From positions 245,025,474-245,089,473 of the forward strand of contig CP136065.1 in NCBI GenBank assembly GCA_032622095.1: a DNA stretch of 64,000 bases. The letters run 5' to 3'. The notes below the pieces were generated by a model that was not told where the DNA came from, ran no database searches, and was given only the letters and a program-made list of their open reading frames with translations. The DNA is from Siphonodentalium dalli (Eukaryota > Mollusca > Scaphopoda > Gadilida > Siphonodentaliidae). Made by a program: the position numbers and the translations under genes. Positions 42,445-57,302 of this stretch are shown here, piece by piece. Each line of letters opens with the position of its first letter. The first letter of the stretch is position 1.

Positions 42445-45400
42445 AGATGAACTATCATTCCTATCAGGAATATATATAATATTATAGATGAACTATCATT
42501 CCTAACACGTTTTATATAATATTATAGATGAACTATCATTCCTATTAGGAATATATATAATATTATAGATGAACTATCATTCCTGACACGTTTTATATAA
42601 TATTATAGATGAACTATCATTCCTAACACGTTTTATATAATATTATAGATGAACTATCATTCCTAACACGTTTTATATAATATTATAGATGAACTATCAT
42701 TCCTATCAGGAATATATATAATATTATAAATGAGCTATCATTCCTAACACGTTTTATATAATATTAAAGATGATCTATCGTTCCTAACACGTTTTATATA
42801 ATATTATAGATGAACTATCATTCCTAACACGTTTTATATAATATTATAGATGAACTATCATTCCTAACACGTTTTATATAATATTATAGATGAACTATCA
42901 TTCCTAACACGTTTTATATAATATTATAGATGAACTATCATTCCTAACACGTTTTATATAATATTATAGATGAACTATCATTCCTAACACGTTTTATATA
43001 ATATTATAGATGAACTATCATTCCTAACACGTTTTATATAATATTAAAGATGAACTATCATTCCTAACACGTTTTATATAATTTTAAAGATGATCTATCA
43101 TTCCTAACAGGTTTTATATAATATTATAGATGAACTATCATTCCTATCAGGAATATATATAATATTATAGATGAACTATCATTCCTAACACGTTTTATAT
43201 AATTTTAAAGATGATCTATCATTCCTAACACGTTTTATATAATATTATAGATGAACTATCATTCCTATCAGGAATATATATAATATTATAGATGATCTAT
43301 CATTCCTGACACGTTTTATATAATATTAAAGATGATCTATCATTCCTGACACGTTTTATATAATATTATAGATGATCTATCATTCCTGACACGTTTTATA
43401 TAATATTAAAGATGATCTATCATTCCTGACACGTTTTATATAATATTAAAGATGATCTATCATTCCTAACACGTTTTATATAATATTAAAGATGAACTAT
43501 CATTCCTAACACGTTTTATATAATATTAAAGATGATCTATCATTCCCAACACGTTTTATATAATATTATAGATGAACTATCATTCCTAACACGTTTTATA
43601 TAATATTATAAATGAACTATCATTCCTAACACGTTTTATATAATATTAAAGATGAACTATCATTCTTATCAGGAATATATATAATATTATAGATGATCTA
43701 TCATTCCTGACACGTTTTATATAATATTAAAGATGAACTATCATTCCTAACACGTTTTATATAATATTATAGATGAACTATCATTCCTAACACGTTTTAT
43801 ATAATATTATAGATGAACTATCATTCCTATCAGGAATATATATAATATTATAGATGATCTATCATTCCTAACACGTTATATATAATATTATAGATGAACT
43901 ATCATTCCTAACACGTTTTATATAATATTATAGATGAACTATCATTCCTAACACGTTTTATATAATATTATAGATGAACTATCATTCCTAACACGTTTTA
44001 TATAATATTATAGATGATCTATCATTCCTAACACGTTTTATATAATATTATAGATGAACTATCATTCCTAACACGTTTTATATAATATTATAGATGAACT
44101 ATCATTCCTAACACGTTTTATATAATATTATAGATGATCTATCATTCCTAACACGTTTTATATAATATTATAGATGAACTATCATTCCTAACACGTTTTA
44201 TATAATATTATAGATGAACTATCATTCCTAACACGTTTTATATAATATTATAGATGATCTATCATTCCTAACACGTTTTATATAATATTATAGATGAACT
44301 ATCATTCCTAACACGTTTTATATAATATTATAGATGAACTATCATTCCTAACACGTTTTATATAATATTATAGATGATCTATCATTCCTAACACGTTTTA
44401 TATAATATTATAGATGAACTATCATTCCTATCAGGAATATATATAATATTATAGATGATCTATCATTCCTAACACGTTTTATATAATATTAAAGATGATC
44501 TATCATTCCTAACACGTTTTATATAATATTATAGATGAACTATCATTCCTAACATGTTTTATATAATATTAAAGATGATCTATCATTCCTGACACGTTTT
44601 ATATAATATTATAGATGATCTATCATTCCTAACACGTTATATATAATATTATAGATGATCTATCATTCCTAACACGTTATATATAATATTATAGATGATC
44701 TATCATTCCTAACACGTTTTATATAATATTATAGATGAACTATCATTCCTGACACGTTTTATATAATATTATAGATGAACTATCATTCCTATCAGGAATA
44801 TATATAATATTATAGATGAACTATCATTCCTAACACGTTTTATATAATATTAAATATGAACTATCATTCCTATCAGGAATATATATAATATTATAGATGA
44901 ACTATCATTCCTAACACGTTTTATATAATATTAAAGATGATCTATCATTCCTAACACGTTTTATATAATATTATAGATGATCTATCATTCCTAACACGTT
45001 ATATATAATATTATAGATGATCTATCATTCCTAACACGTTTTATATAATATTATAGATGAACTATCATTCCTGACACGTTTTATATAATATTATAGATGA
45101 ACTATCATTCCTATCAGGAATATATATAATATTATAGATGAACTATCATTCCTAACACGTTTTATATAATATTAAATATGAACTATCATTCCTATCAGGA
45201 ATATATATAATATTATAGATGAACTATCATTCCTAACACGTTTTATATAATATTATAGATGAACTATCATTCCTATCAGGAATATATATAATATTATAGA
45301 TGATCTATCATTCCTAACACGTTTTATATAATATTATAGATGAACTATCATTCCTATCAGGAATATATATAATATTATAGATGATCTATCATTCCTAACA

Positions 45401-48400
45401 CGTTTTATATAATATTAAAGATGATCTATCATTCCTAACACGTTTTATATAATATTATAGATGAACTATCATTCCTAACATGTTTTATATAATATTAAAG
45501 ATGATCTATCATTCCTGCCACGTTTTATATAATATTATAGATGATCTATCATTCCTAACACGTTATATATAATATTATAGATGATCTATCATTCCTAACA
45601 CGTTTTATATAATATTATAGATGAACTATCATTCCTGACACGTTTTATATAATATTATAGATGAACTATCATTCCTATCAGGAATATATATAATATTATA
45701 GATGAACTATCATTCCTAACATGTTTTATATAATATTAAAGATGATCTATCATTCCTGACACGTTTTATATAATATTATAGATGATCTATCATTCCTAAC
45801 ACGTTATATATAATATTATAGATGAACTATCATTCCTAACACGTTTTATATAATATTATAGATGATCTATCATTCATAACACGTTTTATATAATATTATA
45901 GATGAACTATCATACCTAACACGTTTTATATAATATTAAAGATGATCTATCATTCCTAACACGTTTTATATAATATTATAGATGAACTATCATTCCTATC
46001 AGGAATATATATAATATTATAGATGAACTATCATTCCTAACACGTTTTATATAATATTAAAGATGATCTATCATTCCTAACACGTTTTATATAATATTAT
46101 AGATGAACTATCATTCCTATCAGGAATATACATAATATTATAGATGAACTATCATTCCTGACACGTTTTATATAATATTAAAGATGATCTATCATTCCTA
46201 ACACGTTTTATATAATTTTAAAGATGATCTATCTTTCCTAACACGTTTTATATAATATTATAGATGAACTATCATTCCTATCAGGAATATATATAATATT
46301 ATAGATGAACTATCATTCCTAACACGTTTTATATAATATTATAGATGAACTATCATTCCTATCAGGAATATATATAATATTATAGATGAACTATCATTCC
46401 TGACACGTTTTATATAATATTAAAGATGATCTATCATTCCTAACACGTTTTATATAATATTATAGATGAACTATCATTCCTAACACGTTTTATATAATAT
46501 TAAAGATGATCTATCATTCCGGACACGTTTTATATAATATTATAGATGAACTATCATTCCTGACACGTTTTATATAATATTAAAGATGATCTATCATTCC
46601 TAACACGTTTTATATAATATTATAGATGAACTATCATTCCTAACACGTTTTATATAATATTATAGATGAACTATCATTCCTAACACGTTTTATATAATAT
46701 TATAGATGATCTATCATTCCTAACACGTTTTATATAATATTAAAGATGATCTATCATTCCTAACACGTTTTATATAATATTATAGATGAACTATCATTCC
46801 TATTAGGAATATATATAATATTATAGATGAACTATCATTCCTGACACGTTTTATATAATATTATAGATGAACTATCATTCCTAACATGTTTTATATAATA
46901 TTAAAGATGATCTATCATTCCTGACACGTTTTATATAATATTATAGATGATCTATCATTCCTAACACGTTATATATAATATTATAGATGATCTATCATTC
47001 CTAACACGTTTTATATAATATTATAGATGAACTATCATTCCTGACACGTTTTATATAATATTATAGATGAACTATCATTCCTATCAGGAATATATATAAT
47101 ATTATAGATGAACTATCATTCCTAACACGTTTTATATAATATTAAATATGAACTATCATTCCTATCAGGAATATATATAATATTATAGATGAACTATCAT
47201 TCCTAACACGTTTTATATAATATTATAGATGAACTATCATTCCTATCAGGAATATATATAATATTATAGATGATCTATCATTCCTAACACGTTTTATATA
47301 ATATTATAGATGAACTATCATTCCTATCAGGAATATATATAATATTATAGATGATCTATCATTCCTAACACGTTTTATATAATATTAAAGATGATCTATC
47401 ATTCCTAACACGTTTTATATAATATTATAGATGAACTATCATTCCTAACATGTTTTATATAATATTAAAGATGATCTATCATTCCTGACACGTTTTATAT
47501 AATATTATAGATGATCTATCATTCCTAACACGTTATATATAATATTATAGATGATCTATCATTCCTAACACGTTTTATATAATATTATAGATGAACTATC
47601 ATTCCTGACACGTTTTATATAATATTATAGATGAACTATCATTCCTATCAGGAATATATATAATATTATAGATGAACTATCATTCCTAACACGTTTTATA
47701 TAATATTAAATATGAACTATCATTCCTATCAGGAATATATATAATATTATAGATGAACTATCATTCCTAACACGTTTTATATAATATTATAGATGAACTA
47801 TCATTCCTATCAGGAATATATATAATATTATAGATGATCTATCATTCCTAACACGTTTTATATAATATTATAGATGAACTATCATTCCTATCAGGAATAT
47901 ATATAATATTATAGATGATCTATCATTCCTAACACGTTTTATATAATATTAAAGATGATCTATCATTCCTAACACGTTTTATATAATATTATAGATGAAC
48001 TATCATTCCTAACATGTTTTATATAATATTAAAGATGATCTATCATTCCTGACACGTTTTATATAATATTATAGATGATCTATCATTCCTAACACGTTAT
48101 ATATAATATTATAGATGATCTATCATTCCTAACACGTTTTATATAATATTATAGATGAACTATCATTCCTGACACGTTTTATATAATATTATAGATGAAC
48201 TATCATTCCTATCAGGAATATATATAATATTATAGATGAACTATCATTCCTAACATGTTTTATATAATATTAAAGATGATCTATCATTCCTGACACGTTT
48301 TATATAATATTATAGATGATCTATCATTCCTAACACGTTATATATAATATTATAGATGAACTATCATTCCTAACACGTTTTATATAATATTATAGATGAT

Positions 48401-49638
48401 CTATCATTCATAACACGTTTTATATAATATTATAGATGAACTATCATACCTAACACGTTTTATATAATATTAAAGATGATCTATCATTCCTAACACGTTT
48501 TATATAATATTATAGATGAACTATCATTCCTATCAGGAATATATATAATATTATAGATGAACTATCATTCCTAACACGTTTTATATAATATTAAAGATGA
48601 TCTATCATTCCTAACACGTTTTATATAATATTATAGATGAACTATCATTCCTATCAGGAATATACATAATATTATAGATGAACTATCATTCCTGACACGT
48701 TTTATATAATATTAAAGATGATCTATCATTCCTAACACGTTTTATATAATTTTAAAGATGATCTATCTTTCCTAACACGTTTTATATAATATTATAGATG
48801 AACTATCATTCCTATCAGGAATATATATAATATTATAGATGAACTATCATTCCTAACACGTTTTATATAATATTATAGATGAACTATCATTCCTATCAGG
48901 AATATATATAATATTATAGATGAACTATCATTCCTGACACGTTTTATATAATATTAAAGATGATCTATCATTCCTAACACGTTTTATATAATATTATAGA
49001 TGAACTATCATTCCTAACACGTTTTATATAATATTAAAGATGATCTATCATTCCGGACACGTTTTATATAATATTATAGATGAACTATCATTCCTGACAC
49101 GTTTTATATAATATTAAAGATGATCTATCATTCCTAACACGTTTTATATAATATTATAGATGAACTATCATTCCTAACACGTTTTATATAATATTATAGA
49201 TGAACTATCATTCCTAACACGTTTTATATAATATTATAGATGATCTATCATTCCTAACACGTTTTATATAATATTAAAGATGATCTATCATTCCTAACAC
49301 GTTTTATATAATATTATAGATGAACTATCATTCCTATTAGGAATATATATAATATTATAGATGAACTATCATTCCTGACACGTTTTATATAATATTATAG
49401 ATGAACTATCATTCCTGACACGTTTTATATAATATTAAAGATCATCTATCATTCCTAACACGTTTTATATAATATTATAGATGAACTATCATTCCTAACA
49501 CGTTTTATATAATATTAAAGATGATCTATCATTCCTAACATGTTTTATATAATATTATAGATGAACTATCATTCCTAACACGTTTTATATAATATTATGG
49601 ATGAACTATCATTCCAACACGTTTTATATAATATTATA
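42442..49638 (+). repeat. Satellite array, block 8 (forward)
   Basis: Clean forward monomers fill the interval between spacers 5 and 6, which start exactly 7,704 bp apart. Private marks recur at the same offset: 'ATCTATCGTTCC' near 42,775 and 50,480, and 'AAATGAGC' at 42,728 and 50,432. Inside the unit, CATTCATAACAC near 45,870 and 48,408 and CCGGACAC near 46,518 and 49,051 mark two tandem blocks of about 2.53 kb. The GAAC, GAAC, GATC trimer runs from about 43,935 to 44,414. Two consecutive TTATATA monomers near 44,640 and 44,680 look like a local one-monomer duplication. Confidence 0.97.
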
Positions 49639-50145
49639 TTTACACACTAAGTGTTGTCATCACTAAATCCAGCATTCTGATTGGTCGGCGCCCACGTGGC
49701 TAGTTGCAGTTATTTCTCGGTGAATGCGTAACGCGTCATAACACCAAGCTAATAACACCATCGATACGTCATTAGGTTTGGAAAGACGAACGCGTAATGT
49801 TTTGGGCGCATTTGGACTCGCGCAGGATTGACTTAATACATCATCGGGTTTCAACATGAAGAGAAATTGTTCCTATTAACTTTTGCCAAGGGTGCTATTG
49901 GGTATTTTGGGCTGATCTTGTCACGATACACTTTTCGATTTAAATATATTTACAAAAGTGGCTTTTTCGCTAAATGTATATAAATATAAGGATTAACTGT
50001 CATGTGGACTATTTTTATGGAGATGTAACAGTGAGGTAAGTGGACATAACTTGTATGTAAAACCCTTCGGGTTTTACACAAGTTATGTCCACTTACCTCA
50101 CCGTTACATCTCCATAAAAACAGTCCACATGACAGTTAATCCTTA
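49639..50145 (+). repeat. Satellite-embedded spacer, copy 6 (forward)
   Basis: A 507-bp spacer, apparently identical to copy 5, with the same flanking monomers on both sides. The 64-codon minus-strand frame (49,663-49,857) is open here too. The near identity of copies 5 and 6 and of their surroundings shows that the whole 7.7-kb macro-unit was duplicated recently or is kept uniform by conversion or unequal exchange. Confidence 0.95.
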
Positions 50146-53100
50146 TATAGATGAACTATCATTCCTATCAGGAATATATATAATATTATAGATGAACTAT
50201 CATTCCTAACACGTTTTATATAATATTATAGATGAACTATCATTCCTATTAGGAATATATATAATATTATAGATGAACTATCATTCCTGACACGTTTTAT
50301 ATAATATTATAGATGAACTATCATTCCTAACACGTTTTATATAATATTATAGATGAACTATCATTCCTAACACGTTTTATATAATATTATAGATGAACTA
50401 TCATTCCTATCAGGAATATATATAATATTATAAATGAGCTATCATTCCTAACACGTTTTATATAATATTAAAGATGATCTATCGTTCCTAACACGTTTTA
50501 TATAATATTATAGATGAACTATCATTCCTAACACGTTTTATATAATATTATAGATGAACTATCATTCCTAACACGTTTTATATAATATTATAGATGAACT
50601 ATCATTCCTAACACGTTTTATATAATATTATAGATGAACTATCATTCCTAACACGTTTTATATAATATTATAGATGAACTATCATTCCTAACACGTTTTA
50701 TATAATATTATAGATGAACTATCATTCCTAACACGTTTTATATAATATTAAAGATGAACTATCATTCCTAACACGTTTTATATAATTTTAAAGATGATCT
50801 ATCATTCCTAACAGGTTTTATATAATATTATAGATGAACTATCATTCCTATCAGGAATATATATAATATTATAGATGAACTATCATTCCTAACACGTTTT
50901 ATATAATTTTAAAGATGATCTATCATTCCTAACACGTTTTATATAATATTATAGATGAACTATCATTCCTATCAGGAATATATATAATATTATAGATGAT
51001 CTATCATTCCTGACACGTTTTATATAATATTAAAGATGATCTATCATTCCTGACACGTTTTATATAATATTATAGATGATCTATCATTCCTGACACGTTT
51101 TATATAATATTAAAGATGATCTATCATTCCTGACACGTTTTATATAATATTAAAGATGATCTATCATTCCTAACACGTTTTATATAATATTAAAGATGAA
51201 CTATCATTCCTAACACGTTTTATATAATATTAAAGATGATCTATCATTCCCAACACGTTTTATATAATATTATAGATGAACTATCATTCCTAACACGTTT
51301 TATATAATATTATAAATGAACTATCATTCCTAACACGTTTTATATAATATTAAAGATGAACTATCATTCTTATCAGGAATATATATAATATTATAGATGA
51401 TCTATCATTCCTGACACGTTTTATATAATATTAAAGATGAACTATCATTCCTAACACGTTTTATATAATATTATAGATGAACTATCATTCCTAACACGTT
51501 TTATATAATATTATAGATGAACTATCATTCCTATCAGGAATATATATAATATTATAGATGATCTATCATTCCTAACACGTTATATATAATATTATAGATG
51601 AACTATCATTCCTAACACGTTTTATATAATATTATAGATGAACTATCATTCCTAACACGTTTTATATAATATTATAGATGAACTATCATTCCTAACACGT
51701 TTTATATAATATTATAGATGATCTATCATTCCTAACACGTTTTATATAATATTATAGATGAACTATCATTCCTAACACGTTTTATATAATATTATAGATG
51801 AACTATCATTCCTAACACGTTTTATATAATATTATAGATGATCTATCATTCCTAACACGTTTTATATAATATTATAGATGAACTATCATTCCTAACACGT
51901 TTTATATAATATTATAGATGAACTATCATTCCTAACACGTTTTATATAATATTATAGATGATCTATCATTCCTAACACGTTTTATATAATATTATAGATG
52001 AACTATCATTCCTAACACGTTTTATATAATATTATAGATGAACTATCATTCCTAACACGTTTTATATAATATTATAGATGATCTATCATTCCTAACACGT
52101 TTTATATAATATTATAGATGAACTATCATTCCTATCAGGAATATATATAATATTATAGATGATCTATCATTCCTAACACGTTTTATATAATATTAAAGAT
52201 GATCTATCATTCCTAACACGTTTTATATAATATTATAGATGAACTATCATTCCTAACATGTTTTATATAATATTAAAGATGATCTATCATTCCTGACACG
52301 TTTTATATAATATTATAGATGATCTATCATTCCTAACACGTTATATATAATATTATAGATGATCTATCATTCCTAACACGTTTTATATAATATTATAGAT
52401 GAACTATCATTCCTGACACGTTTTATATAATATTATAGATGAACTATCATTCCTATCAGGAATATATATAATATTATAGATGAACTATCATTCCTAACAC
52501 GTTTTATATAATATTAAATATGAACTATCATTCCTATCAGGAATATATATAATATTATAGATGAACTATCATTCCTAACACGTTTTATATAATATTATAG
52601 ATGAACTATCATTCCTATCAGGAATATATATAATATTATAGATGATCTATCATTCCTAACACGTTTTATATAATATTATAGATGAACTATCATTCCTATC
52701 AGGAATATATATAATATTATAGATGATCTATTATTCCTAACACGTTTTATATAATATTAAAGATGATCTATCATTCCTAACACGTTTTATATAATATTAT
52801 AGATGAACTATCATTCCTAACATGTTTTATATAATATTAAAGATGATCTATCATTCCTGACACGTTTTATATAATATTATAGATGATCTATCATTCCTAA
52901 CACGTTATATACAATATTATAGATTATCTATCATTCCTAACACGTTTTATATAATATTATAGATGAACTATCATTCCTGACACGTTTTATATAATATTAT
53001 AGATGAACTATCATTCCTATCAGGAATATATATAATATTATAGATGAACTATCATTCCTAACACGTTTTATATAATATTAAATATGAACTATCATTCCTA

Positions 53101-56100
53101 TCAGGAATATATATAATATTATAGATGAACTATCATTCCTAACACGTTTTATATAATATTATAGATGATCTATCATTCCTAACACGTTTTATATAATATT
53201 ATAGATGAACTATCATTCCTATCAGGAATATATATAATATTATAGATGATCTATCATTCCTAACACGTTTTATATAATATTAAAGATGATCTATCATTCC
53301 TAACACGTTTTATATAATATTATAGATGAACTATCATTCCTAACATGTTTTATATAATATTAAAGATGATCTATCATTCCTGACACGTTTTATATAATAT
53401 TATAGATGATCTATCATTCCTAACACGTTATATATAATATTATAGATGAACTATCATTCCTAACACGTTTTATATAATATTAAAGATGATCTATCATTCC
53501 TAACACGTTTTATATAATATTATAGATGAACTATCATTCCTAACACGTTTTATATAATATTATAGATGAACTATCATTCCTATCAGGAATATATATAATA
53601 TTATAGAACACGTTTTATATAATATTATAGATGAACTATCATTCCTAACACGTTTTATATAATATTATAGATGAACTATCATTCCTAACACGTTTTATAT
53701 AATATTATAGATGAACTATCATTCCTATCAGGAATATATATAATATTATAGATGAACTATCATTCCTAACACGTTTTATATAATATTATAGATGAACTAT
53801 CATTCCTATCAGGAATATATATAATATTATAGATGATCTATCATTCCTAACACGTTTTATATAATATTAAAGATGATCTATCATTCCTAACACGTTTTAT
53901 ATAATATTATAGATGAACTATCATTCCTAACATGTTTTATATAATATTAAAGATGATCTATCATTCCTGACACGTTTTATATAATATTATAGATGATCTA
54001 TCATTCCTAACACGTTATATATAATATTATAGATGAACTATCATTCCTAACACGTTTTATATAATATTATAGATGATCTATCATTCCTAACACGTTTTAT
54101 ATAATATTATAGATGAACTATCATTCCTAATACGTTTTATATAATATTAAAGATGATCTATCATTCCTAACACGTTTTATATAATATTATAGATGAACTA
54201 TCATTCCTATCAGGAATATATATAATATTCTAGATGAACTATCATTCCTAACACGTTTTATATAATATTAAAGATGATCTATCATTCCTAACACGTTTTA
54301 TATAATATTATAGATGAACTATCATTCCTATCAGGAATATACATAATATTATAGATGAACTATCATTCCTGACACGTTTTATATAATATTAAAGATGATC
54401 TATCATTCCTAACACGTTTTATATAATATTATAGATGAACTATCATTCCTATCAGGAATATATATAATATTATAGATGAACTATCATTCCTGACACGTTT
54501 TATATAATATTAAAGATGATCTATCATTCCTAACACGTTTTATATAATATTATAGATGAACTATCATTCCTAACACGTTTTATATAATATTAAAGATGAT
54601 CTATCATTCCGGACACGTTTTATATAATATTATAGATGAACTATCATTCCTGACACGTTTTATATAATATTAAAGATGATCTATCATTCCTAACACGTTT
54701 TATATAATATTATAGATGAACTATCATTCCTAACACGTTTTATATAATATTATAGATGAACTATCATTCCTAACACGTTTTATATAATATTATAGATGAT
54801 CTATCATTCCTAACACGTTTTATATAATATTAAAGATGATCTATCATTCCTAACACGTTTTATATAATATTATAGATGAACTATCATTCCTATTAGGAAT
54901 ATATATAATATTATAGATGAACTATCATTCCTGACACGTTTTATATAATATTATAGATGAACTATCATTCCTGACACGTTTTATATAATATTAAAGATCA
55001 TCTATCATTCCTAACACGTTTTATATAATATTATAGATGAACTATCATTCCTAACACGTTTTATATAATATTATAGATGAACTATCATTCCTATCAGGAA
55101 TATATATAATATTATAGATGAACTATCATTCCTAACACGTTTTATATAATATTATAGATGATCTATCATTCCTAACACGTTTTATATAATATTAAAGATG
55201 ATCTATCATTCCTAACACGTTTTATATAATATTAAAGATGAACTATCATTCCTAACACGTTTTATATAATATTAAAGATGAACTATCATTCCTAACACGT
55301 TTTATATAATATTATAGATGAACTATCATTCCTATCAGGAATATATATAATATTATAGATGAACTATCATTCCTGACACGTTTTATATAATATTATAGAT
55401 TAACTATCATTCCTAACACGTTTTATATAATATTATAGATGATCTATCATTCCTGACACGTTTTATATAATATTATAGATGATCTATCATTCCTGACACG
55501 TTTTATATAATATTAAAGATGAACTATCATTCCTATCACGTTTTATATAATATTATAGATGAACTATCATTCCTAACACGTTTTATATAATATTAAAGAT
55601 GAACTATCATTCCTAACATGTTTTATATAATATTAAAGATGATCTATCATTCCTAACACGTTTTATATAATATTATAGATGAACTATCATTCCTAACACG
55701 TTTATATATAATATTATAGATGATCTATCATTCCTAACACGTTTTATATAATATTATAGATGAACTATCATTCCTAACACGTTTTATATAATATTAAAGA
55801 TGATCTATCATTCCTGACACGTTTTATATAATATTATAGATCATCTATCATTCCTAACACGTTTTATATAATATTATAGATGAACTATCATTCCTAACAC
55901 GTTATATATAATATTATAGATGAACTATCATTCCTAACACGTTATATATAATATTATAGATGAACTATCATTCCTAACACGTTTTATATAATATTATAGA
56001 TGAACTATCATTCCTAACACGTTTAATATAATATTATAGATGAACTATCATTCCTATCAGGAATATATATAATATTTTAGATGATCTATCATTCCTAACA

Positions 56101-56762
56101 CGTTATATATAATATTATAGATGAACTATCATTCCTAACACGTTTTATATAATATTATAGATGATCTATCATTCCTATCAGGAATATATATAATATTATA
56201 AATGAACTATCATTCCTAACACGTTTATATAATATTATAGATGAACTATCATTCCTAACACGTTTTATATAATATTATAGATGATCTATCATTCCTATCA
56301 GGAAATTACAGGAATATATATAATATTATAAATGAACTATCATTCCTAACACGTTTATATAATATTATAGATGATCTATCATTCCTAACACGTTTTATAT
56401 AATATTATAGATGAACTATCATTCCTAACACGTTTATATATAATATTATAGATGAACTATCATTCCTAACACGTTTTATATAATATTATAGATGAACTAT
56501 CATTCCTAACACGTTTTATATAATATTATAGATGAACTATCATTCCTAACACGTTTTATATAATATTATAGATGAACTATCATTCCTAACACGTTTTATA
56601 TATTATTATAGATGAACTATCATTCCTAACACGTTTTATATAATATTATAGATGAACTATCATTCCTAACACGTTTTATATAATATTATAGATGAACTAT
56701 AATTCCTAACACGTTTTATATAATATTAAAGATGATCTATCATTCCTGACACATTTTATATA
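50146..56762 (+). repeat. Satellite array, block 9 (forward) and its right edge
   Basis: Forward monomers run to the end of the field. Up to about 55.0 kb they follow the macro-unit order, with a few private changes ('GATTATC' near 52,922, 'CTATTATTCC' near 52,730, 'TATACAATATT' near 52,908). At 53,607 a monomer is cut short ('TATTATAGAACACG'), a clean deletion junction of about 16 bp less than one unit. From about 55.1 kb the markers become irregular. Near 56,300 a TATCAGG monomer has an internal partial duplication ('AGGAAATTACAGGAAT'), and GATC is combined with TATCAGG near 56,160 and 56,281. The last monomer decays at 'ACACATTTTATATAG'. Confidence 0.96.
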
Positions 56763-57302
56763 GTTTCTGAGGTATAAAATAAAAATACGAATCAAATACA
56801 CCTGATTGGAAACACTTCTATCAAGTAATATTGATTTTATTTTGATTTTTCTGTTACAACTCATTCAACTATTTGGAAAAGTTTTACAGGCTAATTTTAG
56901 AATAGAAACTTCTGGCGCATTTGTAGCATAGCAAGAGGGAGTACTCTAACTTGTTAGCGCTCTCCATCAAGGGGGAGAACTCTATCTTGTTAGCGCTCTC
57001 CATCAAGGTAAAATGCCATTTTGATTCAGATATTTTGCAGGAATAAACCACTTTATTATGCCTTTATATATCTAATCTTCAATTTTATCTGTATTTTAAT
57101 TATTTTATTGACAGAAAACGGTATTTTTTGTCATGATATCATGTTTTATAACAAGAGGACAGTCATGATCGTCAGATGTTTAACCCATTCATTGGCAATA
57201 GTAAATAGCTATGATCGTAATCACAATCTAAAGTTTTTATGTTGAATTATAGAGTGAACTGAACCTTGTACATTCCTATTGTCATTTGACTGCAGACCCC
57301 TA
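56763..57302. other. Unassigned flank with a 36-bp tandem duplication
   Basis: This is the first non-satellite DNA to the right of the array. A segment beginning 'ACTCTAACTTGTTAGCGC' (56,943-56,972) is repeated 36 bp later with one difference (56,979-57,008). I see no gene. The 74-codon frame at 57,021-57,245 is rich in Ile, Phe and Leu from AT-rich DNA and resembles no family I know. Confidence 0.7.

Noticed and set aside
1-56762. CRISPR-like array, because of short regular repeats
   Set aside because: Units are directly adjacent without unique spacers, the surroundings are eukaryotic, and there are no cas genes. It is a tandem satellite.
57021-57245. A 74-codon frame rich in hydrophobic residues, as a possible membrane peptide gene
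   Set aside because: AT-rich DNA gives Ile/Phe/Leu-rich frames by chance. No conserved motif or splice signals, and it overlaps no recognisable transcript.
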